A program made the position numbers and the translations under genes. 64,000 nucleotides of DNA. Source: Liriodendron chinense (taxonomy: Eukaryota; Streptophyta; Magnoliopsida; Magnoliales; Magnoliaceae). The notes under the pieces are model-generated. The model searched no databases, was not told the DNA's origin, and was given only the letters and a program-made list of their open reading frames with translations. The stretch covers positions 4,340,001-4,404,000 of the forward strand of contig ML058507.1 in assembly GCA_003013855.2 (NCBI GenBank), given 5' to 3'. This document shows, piece by piece, positions 55,245 through 64,000 of the stretch. Each line of letters starts with the position of its first letter. The stretch's first letter is position 1.

Positions 55245-55630
55245 GTGGCAGCCAAAGCAGGGACAGAAGAGCCCTATCAATGGCCAGGTCATATCAGCCA
55301 AACCGCAGTGCCTAAAATGACAGCCGAGCAGTTTCCACCGTTGTCCAAGGTCACCCGCACCTCTCGAAAACCTATCAGGCCCGCACATGTAAAGAAAGTC
55401 GAGCCCATGACAACCTTTGAATCAAAGCAGAGATCAGCTCAGGAGATCCCATTAGCATAAGTGGTGATGGTCCAGGTGGCCGAAGGAGAAGAAGAAGGAC
55501 CATATAAAATAGAAGAATTGCCTCCATTCCAAGATCAGATCGATAGATTGGTTGAGGCTTACCGTGAGACAAATGATCGGATGAGGGCTATTCAGGAAGC
55601 CTTGACCACCTTGATAGCGCAGAATACCAC
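55245..55630 (+). pseudogene. gag: Gag N-terminal part of the second Tat-1-family element
   Basis: An open frame with one TAA at 55458-55460, then continuing in the same frame (EEGPYKIEELPPFQDQIDRL) to the insertion point. The frame resumes in register after the nested element at 62749, allowing for the target duplication. The charged N-terminal region precedes the capsid. A start codon cannot be fixed because of upstream stops. Confidence 0.7.
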
Positions 55631-57712
55631 TGTTCGCTTCCCCAAGTGTAGGGTTGCGATGTAGTAATAAACTCGGTAAGACCGAGGTCAATCCATAGGG
55701 AAGGAAGTAAACAATTCCAATTATCCTAATAACTAGAATCAAAGAGGTTTGTGAAATTGATTTTTAACATAAAATAGAAAATCTAATAATGAAAAGATAA
55801 CTAGAGCATCAAGGATCCACTTATAGCTCTTCTTAGATGCATAATTCGCTATGGTTTCTTACTTTCTCAACTAGAATCGACATTCCAGTCTATCTAGTCG
55901 GATGATAGAGCTGTTAAACCAAACAGTCTGTCATATGTAAGTTCTATGCATAGGATTCACTCAATGTAGGCTGAGCTGAGCATGCTCAATTGCATAGGTC
56001 ATTCCCCTTTCCAAAAGGTCCAGTTCACAATCATAACCATCCTCAAGTCCTCTCACAAGACAAGGCTAGATCATGATTTGAACTAGATTCAAATCACATA
56101 CACAGTCCATACATATTCCAGAAAAACAGAAAAATAGAACTTTGGTAGGAAGTCCCTTCATGAAGAGCTTAGTACTAGAGCGCACTCCGATTCCTCAGAT
56201 CATACAGGTCTAGACCGTTGCAAACGAATTAAGAGGCTAAGTAATTCATCCAAACATCCGTGAGTCATCACAAGACTAAGAAAAATTACTTAAAAACTTG
56301 TATAAACTTCAAACCTTAGTTCATAATCATGAAAACCAATCTTAAAACCAATAAAACGAATTAAACATTCTAAGAAAACTATAAGGTTCACCTCTTAGCT
56401 CTAGCTAAGAGATTAGCTAATAAAAAGCATATTAAAAACTAGAACTAGAACTAAGAAAAGGAAGAAAAACTAGCTGGAGGAGGCTAGGAAGCCTCCTATG
56501 ACTTGAACTCCTTGCTCCCCACGTCCTTGGTTGCCCTGGAATAGAAGAGAGCACCTCCTTTTATAGTGCAGCAATAGTACAGCAACATAGCAGAATTTGT
56601 TTCGCTTGGTACGGCTTAACCAATGGTCGGATTGCCTTCAAATTTGATTTGTAGCTTCCTTGTAATGTGATATTCCTCATAGATGATTTAGATTTCCAAG
56701 ATTGTCTTCTGAATGGGCCCACCAATCACATCACCGACCGCCTCTCAAAATCGCGCACTTCGGGTACCTTCAGAACCAGTCATCTTGCTTTCAACGCTCC
56801 GGAGTGTACAGAGGTCGGATTGATCTCAAATTTTAAAAATGAGTAGAAAACTTCCTCCTCTACATGATAGATGGATTAGATTGTCCAAAACGATCTCAGA
56901 ATGTGGTCCGAAAATTAGAACAATTAGGGCTTTTATAAACTCTGCGCAGTTGGAGCTTTCTGGATGGTCCATCTTTCTTCAACCGGTACGATCAAACCAC
57001 ACACCCTTTTGATCTGAAACTTTTGTGGTTATTCATATATGGATGTGGTCTAAAATATGGTCGAAGTAGATTCTTCATATCATCAATGATGGGCCACCTG
57101 GACCGGCCCAGAGTGGAACAGCGAAATCTGAAACTTTCTGGACAGTTCGTATTGTTTTGGCCACCACGATCAATCCGTAGCTCCGATCGACACGAAACCA
57201 CTTGGGTTAGTTCGGCGTCGAGCTCCTCTTCGACATGGATGTGTTGGATTTCCAAATATCATCAAGATAGGCCCAGAAAACTGGTCCGAAAAACCAGGTG
57301 CGGGAATACATTGCTATTTTAGAAACTGGAATCTGAAACTTGCATGGCCGACCAGTCACGACCGGTCGGACAGGGCTGGCCGACCGGTCACGACCGGTCA
57401 GGCCCTCTTTGGCATTACTCCAGCAAGCATGGCCGACCGGTCAAGACCGGTCGGTCTCTTTTTCTTCTTGTTTTCTTCCTTTCTTTCTTCTATTTTCTTC
57501 TTTCTTTGCTTCTCTCTTTGCTTCCTTCTTCCTTCAGCCCTCCTTGGGTCTTCATCCAAGGTTCTAAATCAGCTCTTTTGGTCATCAATTGGGCAAAGTA
57601 ACTCTCATTCCTACAACCACAAAACATGTATTTGATTAGTCTTTAAATTATGAAAACCATGCATAATGAGTGATGAATTGGGGTTAAAATATGCACAATT
57701 AATAGCTCAACA
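55631..57712 (-). repeat. 3' LTR of the acidic-ORF element
   Basis: 2082 bp. Palindromes lie at 57346-57369, 57378-57400 and 57431-57454, followed on + by a pyrimidine block (57463-57545). A TATAAAAGG box on minus lies near 56560. Confidence 0.93.
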
Positions 57713-58830
57713 CACCCCCCAACCAGCATTTTGCTAGTCCCGAGCAAAACATGCGTGAAACAAGTTTCATTCTCCAAATCCAACTCTCCTCTAGAAACTA
57801 TTCTTCTATACATTCCAAGACACACAAGCATGAAAATCAGAGAAATTAGGTGATAGAAGTTGAAACCTTAAACTCTTAGAACATAATAAGTATTTATATG
57901 AAATTCCCACTGATTGATTGATAAATAGAAGAACTTGAACAAATTCACCCTAGTGTGCATAGTGAAAGTTCATCTCATGAGTTTCTGGGCTCATCTTCAT
58001 CATAGATCAACTAAACTATGGATTTCAAGGTGCACAGAGCAACAACAAGCCTATGACAGGAATTTGTCTTACCGTCCTTCCGACGACTTTCACACTACGT
58101 CCCATTTCCGGCTTTGGTTACGGGTAGACCATCCCCCGGTTGGTAGTAGGTAGCCCTAATCGGAATTTTCCACCATTTTTCCATCATTCCCAATTTCATC
58201 CTTCCTTTTCCTTTTTCTTTTTAAATTAGATAGGATTTTTAGAAATCCATATCTTTCGTTATTTTCCCATGGACAAGGATGGACAAAGTACCCCGGCTTG
58301 GTTTCTCAACACCTTAAATCAAAGTATAGTTAATCCACAAATCACATAATCCTTTCAACCCATGAAATCGTGTAATGTGAACTAGGTGTAAAAGTGTTCA
58401 AATTTTCTATCACTCACATAAATAGGGGAATTCACATATAAAACCATTATATTAAAAGAAATTCAAAGCTTGCAACATCACTCACTTCGTATCTCCTCTT
58501 CTTATACTTGTATCATCTTGAATGCATAGAAACAACGTTTTCCAAAAGAGTTTTGAATTTTAGAAAAATCGAAAATTTTCTACATAATTGCTCGAAATGT
58601 CACAAAAGCTAGTAGATTCATCTAAGGAATCTCACCCCCCAACCAAAATCTTACATTGTCCTCAATGTAATAAGATATGCAATATGCATGACATGAGAGC
58701 AATGACACAAAACAAAGGAGAGTGAGAACGAGAGTACCTGAGGTAGCAAGTTGATCAATTCTAGCATCTTCCATTGTCTCAATGAGACTTATTCAATCCT
58801 AAATGCAGAAAGAAATCCTAACCTACCTAC
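57713..58830 (-). other. PPT and 3' untranslated region of the acidic-ORF element
   Basis: The minus strand ends in AGCAAAATGCTGGTTGGGGGGTG before the 3' LTR. The conserved block lies at 58047-58155 and ATTGAGGACAATGTAAGATTTTGG near 58640-58665. No gene seen. Confidence 0.75.
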
Positions 58831-60444
58831 CTACCTTTGATTAGTCTGATCGACTACATGATCAAATTTGAGCAGGATCTTCATGAATTTCAATAGGTTT
58901 CTCATGAGGACCATCCAAAGTCCTGCTCGAATGTATACATGTGTGCGTTTCTTCATGAAAGTCCAATCATAGTATGCACCACACGCATGTAAGGAGGAGA
59001 TAAGAGCAGCAAAAAGATATCTCCTCAAGTTCTGAATTGGGTTGTAATTGATTAAAAACGGGTCCTCCCAATCAGAATTTTCAATGGGTTGAAGAACCCA
59101 TGATGGTGGAGAGACATTCATTAAGTATTTTTCAGTTTGGATTGTCTCCTCCACAAATTCAGATTTGCATGGTGCTTCCACAAACCATGGTAAAGAGTGT
59201 AAATCAGTGGAATGGTGTTCTTCAGGCACCGACACCATGTCTAACAAACTATCCAACTCCTTAATCATCTCATCATCCAGATCATAGGGGTGGGTCATGC
59301 ATTCCTTTAGGAAATCGAGAGAGTCGAATGAAGGGTCCTCGTTCTCCCTAAGTGATTGAGGAAATTCTGTTTCAAGGGTAAGGAATTCCTCCTCTATAGA
59401 GGGGAGGTCTTCCAAAGAAAAATTTTTAGATTTAGTGGTAAGCACATCATCTAGCATTGGTTGATCTTTTGAAATTTCAGATTGTGCCACCCCATCATCC
59501 AAAGAAGCAGAATTTTCAACTCAAGGGAGTTCTTCCACAATAGAATCCGGCATGTGTTGTTGGTGGAAGGACTTAAAAATATCGACTTCGGCCATCTCTC
59601 TAGCAAGAATATCTTTCGGTGATTCAAAAACATTCGGCCCTTTGGAAGAACAAATCATGGACTCACAATCATCCTTTAAACCCTCATTGTAGGCAATCAA
59701 ACTATCACTTTCAGATTTTGTAGATTCCTCGGGTTCGTCAACCGTCCTTGAAATCTCTTCATCATTCAAATCGAAATAGCTAAAAGAGATAGTTGATTTA
59801 CCATAATCAATGGTAATGGTGGGATCACTGAGATCAATATCCTCTAGAAGTTTAGTCATTAAATCTAGAGAAGGTTGGGTTTGGATAACCTCATCCTCCT
59901 CATTGTTGGGGATTGATTCGGTGTTCCCAATGTTGGGTTCAATATTTTGAGATGGCGAGAGGTTTTGTATGCATTGCTTAGTTGTTTCCATAAACTCTTG
60001 CAGCACATCCTCAAGAGTTCGTGTCGGTTGCGGCTCATGAGAAAGAAACTCTTGAGGATAGTTGTTGGCATCCATGGTTGGCTCATCTTCCAAGTTGAAA
60101 TTTTGATGCTCCCACCAATTTGGATTATGCATGTCATATGTTGGGCTTTTAGATGGTTGTTGATATGTGTAGCCATACAAGTGATCACACATTGTCCTAA
60201 CCGGTGGAACATTATTCATCTCTTTCCGATACTCTCCCATTGCCTTACGTTGTGCCTCAATATGTGTATTGTTTTCATTAATGTAATCACGCATCGTCTT
60301 ACGTGGGGAAGTATTAGAAGTAGATTGAGTCTTAGAAAAATACTTATGCTTATAATGGTTCCAATCATAAAGAGTTTCAATTTCATGGTCTGTTATTTCA
60401 TCTTCTAAAAGGTATGCATAAGCGCCACACTTCCAATCAGCCAT
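58831..60444 (-). pseudogene. Unrecognised acidic ORF, copy 2 (near full length, one stop)
   Basis: I do not recognise this protein. The frame starts at the ATG of MADWKCG at 60444 and has 307 codons to a TGA (59521-59523). Copy 1 has Trp (TGG) there. A further 229 codons run to 58831, making about 537 codons in all. The N-terminal third is polar. A HNPNWWEHQNF stretch followed by TLEDVLQEFMETT resembles the C-terminal region of some plant Ty3 gags. The middle is strongly acidic (ESTKSESDS, DDEMIKELD) and the C-terminus has hydrophobic/basic blocks. In a roughly 100-codon C-terminal comparison with copy 1 I count about 4 silent and 7 replacement changes, so selection is not shown. Confidence 0.75.
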
Positions 60445-60695
60445 AATGAGATTTTAAAGAGTTGGAACTACCCTAATCTAGAAAAAAGAACAAAAAGAAG
60501 GGAGATGGAGAGATGTTACCCAATAGAGCGAGATATATGTCAGCAACAATGTCCTACAAAATCCAACAAAAAAAATTGTTAGTAGTCTAAAAAAAAAAAA
60601 AAAAATCAGAAAGGCTTCTTCTATAAAAACTGAAAATCCTACCTAACTAAGACTACTCTATAGCTACTAGAACAATTAGAACCGTTCAACTTCTT
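60445..60695 (-). other. Leader of the acidic-ORF element
   Basis: Short non-coding region between PBS and ATG with an A/T homopolymer run (60582-60605 on +). No other motif seen. Confidence 0.6.
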
Positions 60696-60713
60696 TCCCC
60701 GGCAACGGCGCCA
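60696..60713 (-). promoter_or_regulatory. Primer binding site, tRNA-Asp, exact
   Basis: The minus strand reads TGGCGCCGTTGCCGGGGA, complementary to the 3' end of plant tRNA-Asp including CCA. It is six bases from the LTR and typical of Athila and relatives. Confidence 0.93.
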
Positions 60714-60719
60714 AAAACT

Positions 60720-62748
60720 TGTTCGCTTCCCCAAGTGTAGGGTTGCGATGTAGTAATAAACTCGGTAAGACCGAGGTCGATCCACAGGGAAGGAAGTAAA
60801 CAATTCCAATTATCCTAATAACTAGAATCAAAGAGGTTTGTGAAATTGATTTTTAACATAAAATAGAAAATCTAATAATGAAAAGATAACTAGAGCATCA
60901 AGGATCCACTTATAGCTCTTCTTAGATGCACAATTCGCTATGGTTTCTTACTTTCTCAACTAGAATCGACATTCCTGTCTATCTAGTCGGATGATAGAGC
61001 TGTTAAACCAAACAGTCTGTCATATGTAAGTTCTATGCATAGGATTCACTCAATGTAGGCTGAGCTAAGCATGCTCAATTGCATAGGTCATTCCCCTTTC
61101 CAAAAGGTCCAGTTCACAATCATAACCATCCTCAAGTCCTCTCACAAGACAAGGCTAGATCATGATTTGAACTAGATTCAAATCACATACACAGTCCATA
61201 CATATTCCAGAAAAACAGAAAAATAGAACTTTGGTAGGAAGTCCCTTCATGAAGAGCTTAGTACTAGAGCGCACTCCGATTCCTCAGATCATACAGGTCT
61301 AGACCGTTGCAAACGAATTAAGAGGCTAAGTAATTCATCCAAACATCCGTGAGTCATCACAAGACTAAGAAAAATTACTTAAAAACTTGTATAAACTTCA
61401 AACCTTAGTTCATAATCATGAAAACCAATCTTAAAACCAATAAAACGAATTAAACATTCTAAGAAAACTATAAGGTTCACCTCTTAGCTCTAGCTCAGAG
61501 ATTAGCTAATAAAAAGTATATTAAAAACTAGAACTAGAACTAAGAAAAGAAAGAAAAACTAGCTGGAGGAGGCTAGGAAGCCTCCTATGACTTGAACTCC
61601 TTGCTCCCCACGTCCTTGGTTTCCCTGGAATAGAAGAGAGCACCTCCTTTTATAGTGCAGCAATAGTACAGCAACATAGCAGAATTTGTTTCGCTTGGTA
61701 CGGCTTAACCAATGGTCGGATTGCCTTCAAATTTGATTTGTAGCTTCCTTGTAATGTGATATTCCTCATAGATGATTTAGATTTCCAAGATTGTCCTCTG
61801 AATGGGCCCACCAATCACATCACCGACCGCCTCTCAAAATCGCGCACTTCGGGTACCTTCAGAACCAGTCATCTTGCTTTCAACGCTCCAGAGTGTACAG
61901 AGGTCGGATTGATCTCAAATTTTGAACATGAGTAGAAAACTTCCTCCTCTACATGATCGACGGATTATATTGTCCAAAACAATCTCAGAATGTGGTCCGA
62001 AAATTAGAACAATTAGGGCTTTTATAAACTCTGCGCAGTTGGAGCTTTCTGGATGGTCCATCTTTCTTCAACCGGTACGATCAAACCACACACCCTTTTG
62101 ATCTGAAACTTTTTTGGTTATTCATATATGGATGTGGTCTAAAATATGGTCAAAGTAGATTCTTCATATCATCAATGATGGGCCACCTGGACCGGCCCAG
62201 AGTGGAACAGCGAAATCTGGAACTTTCTGGACAGTTCGTATTGTTTTGGCCACCACGATCAATCCGTAGCTCCGATCGACACGAAACCACTTGGGTTAGT
62301 TCGACGTCGAGCTCCTCTTCGACATGGATGTGTTGGATTTCCAAATATCATCAAGATCGGCCCAGAAAACTGGTCCGAAAAACCAGGTGCGGGAATACAT
62401 TGCTGTTTTAGAAACTGGAATCTGAAACTTGCATGGCCGACCGGTCAAGACCGGTCGGGCTTCCTTGGCCGACCGGTCAAGACCGGTCGGTCTCTTTTTC
62501 TTCTTGTTTTCTTCCTTTATTTCGTCTATTTTCTTCTTTCTTTGCTTCTTTCTTTGCTTCCTTCTTCCTTCAGCCCTCCTTGGGTCTTCATCCAAGGTTC
62601 TAAATCAGCTCTTTTGGTCATCAATTGGGCAAAGTAACTCTCATTCCTACAACCACAAAACATGTATTTGATTAGTCTTTAAATTATGAAAACCATGCAT
62701 AATGAGTGATGAATTGGGGTTAAAATATGCACAATTAATAGCTCAACA
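60720..62748 (-). repeat. 5' LTR of the acidic-ORF element
   Basis: 2029 bp, TGTTCGCTTCCCC...TAGCTCAACA on +. Only two palindromes (62435-62458 and 62467-62490), against three in the 3' LTR. A pyrimidine block lies at 62493-62575. Confidence 0.93.
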
Positions 62749-64000
62749 GCCACCAGAAGTATTGCGCCGCCCACCCGTCAGTTGGCAGAGGAATCCCAGG
62801 GGGCAGCGGAAGGTCCAACTGAGCATGAACCGCCCGTCCAACTCCAGGTCACACCAATAGAGCGCGCACCACTTTCCGCATCTCACGTATCGTGAGAAGA
62901 GTTATCCCAGACGATAGCCCACATGATGCAGCAAGAAAAAGAGAAAGAGAAGAGAGGCATCTCTAAATATCGGGTCCCATACCCGCCAGAGGTGGAAGAG
63001 GTACCGTTCCCAGCCAATATCAGATGCCCCAACTTTGAAAAATTCGATGGCAGAGGATCGCCGGAAGAGCACATCACCCACTTCTTGACTATGTTAGGAA
63101 ATTGGTCCACGGTCCTGCAGTATTGCATGCGGTTATTTGGATCTATGCTGACAGGGAAGGCCTTTCAATATTACCTGTTGCTACCGACCGGCTCTATAAG
63201 GACATGGGAGCAAATGCAGGATGCTTTCATCTCAAAATTCTTTGCGACCGAGAGGGAGATCTTGTTAATAGACCTAGCATTGGTTAGACAGAAGAATGGT
63301 GAACCAGTCGAGAAATTCATCGACCGATGGGGAACTACAGCAGCTCAATGTCGTGAATTACCCAGTAAAGGCGAGCATATGAAGATGTGCCTAAGGGCTC
63401 TAGACCCTATGATCTCGTACGGACTGTCAGGTAACACCTTCAACTCCTTTCGCGAACTAGCGATGAAAGCCCATCTGGTGGAAGAAGCAGCCTCCCGGGT
63501 AAACTTCAGACCCGAGAGACAGAAGAGAGAGACAGGAAGAGTGGTAGAAACCCACCAGGTCGACAAGAGCAAGGAACAAAAAGATCGAAAACGTCCCGTT
63601 GCCGATCATAGGCCGGAGATGAAGACATCAGTCATACAAGACAAGGGTAAGAGACCCTATGTACCTAAACACATATCAATAGCTGAAAGAGAAAGGGCTA
63701 ATGGCCCATATACATTCGATGTGGCCGATCTAGTTCCGATCATGGAACAATTGGTCGAGGAAGGCTTAATGCGTTTACCAGAGCCCGTCCGTCCCCATGA
63801 AGTTGGACGAGTAAACGATCCCAAATATTGCAAATATCACCAACGTGTCAGCCACAAGACAGAAGATTGCTTCTCCTTGAAAGAAAGGATACAAGGGTTG
63901 AACAATCAAGGGGTCATCAGCATGAAGGTACCCGAGACAGCAAGGGAGATAGCCGGGGCAATTTCAGCAATCTTAATAGAAGATGGTACCCATCGAACGA
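62749..64000 (+). pseudogene. gag: Gag capsid and zinc knuckle of the second Tat-1-family element (runs off window)
   Basis: The frame resumes after the nested element. It has one TGA at 62893-62895 and is then open for over 360 codons to the window edge. A retrotransposon gag capsid region (FDGRGSPEEHITHFL, TWEQMQDAFISKFF, EKFIDRWG) spans about 63035-63490. A basic linker follows. A C-x2-H-x4-H-x4-C knuckle, CKYHQRVSHKTEDC, lies near 63830, the form seen in Tat gags. The long open stretch shows this copy is better preserved than Tat-1. It forms the particle in an active element. Confidence 0.85.

Larger units (their letters stand above)
55631..62748 (-). mobile_element. Complete non-autonomous Athila-like element with acidic ORF
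   Basis: 5' LTR 60720-62748, PBS 60696-60713, one long ORF, 3' untranslated region, PPT and 3' LTR 55631-57712, all on minus. Flanks ACCAC/GCCAC give a 5-bp target duplication with one mismatch. LTRs differ by roughly 25-30 substitutions by eye, plus a ~53-bp length difference in the palindrome block. No gag knuckle, protease, RT or integrase is present, so it depends on other elements. Confidence 0.92.
52566..64000 (+). mobile_element. Second Tat-1-family element, 5' part
   Basis: 5' LTR, PBS and gag run off the right edge. It is inserted in the Athila-like LTR after GTTAG and interrupted at 55631-62748 by a minus-sense element. LTR ends and body resemble 14968-17159. Pol is outside the window. 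Confidence 0.85.

Noticed and set aside
57340..57635. ORFs with Arg/Pro/Val then Phe-rich runs.
   Set aside because: Translations of LTR palindromes and the pyrimidine block, repeated at 62429-62671.
60696..60713. 18-bp tRNA-Asp match considered as a tRNA gene remnant.
   Set aside because: Only the 3' acceptor end including CCA is present, directly beside an LTR, which is a primer binding site.

Overview
The window looks like intergenic plant DNA built almost entirely of nested LTR retrotransposons. No host gene, rRNA, tRNA gene or CRISPR array is visible. The plant assignment rests on Tat-lineage elements with a second, archaeal-type RNase H, Athila-type gag-protease next to a tRNA-Asp primer site, copia gag with an initiator-Met primer site, and antisense genes of plant-transposon protein families with short GT-AG introns. 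The GTGGGCCCCACC-rich repeats resemble sequences I associate with magnoliids, but that placement is weak.

Layout. 1-17159 is the 3' part of a decayed Tat element (Tat-1): RT, RNase H and integrase on +, a long antisense pseudogene with a plant-mobile-domain core on -, then PPT and 3' LTR. It is broken by a 4.9-kb solo-LTR-like insertion (1393-6284) and an Athila-like solo LTR (12207-13644, TSD AGGAT). 17160-20586 holds Athila-like LTR pieces and a copia 3' end. 20587-37411 is a second Tat element (Tat-2) with both LTRs, PBS, a fused gag-pol frame carrying three stops and two frameshifts, and a spliced antisense gene of a different family. A very young gag-only copia element (27865-33774, TSD CCATG, near-identical LTRs) sits inside that antisense gene. 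37412-42014 is a graveyard of fragments, including an antisense chromovirus-like RT piece.

42015-52565 is a three-LTR array of one Athila-like family with two different interiors: one encodes an unfamiliar acidic ORF, the other gag-protease without RT or integrase. Its last LTR carries a nested solo LTR (TSD ATGAC). At 52566 another element of the Tat-1 family begins and runs off the window in gag. Its gag is interrupted by a complete non-autonomous Athila-like element on the - strand (55631-62748) with a second copy of the acidic ORF.

The most distinctive signals are these. (1) A non-autonomous Athila-like family carries its own ORF of about 540 codons, with no RT or integrase. (2) Arrays of long DNA palindromes built on ACCGGTC-N2-GACCGGT lie just upstream of the TATA box in LTRs of two unrelated superfamilies, and other inverted-repeat arrays lie in the Tat LTRs. 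(3) Both Tat elements carry antisense genes in the same place but of unrelated families. All coordinates and similarity statements come from reading the sequence by eye. No database search was run.
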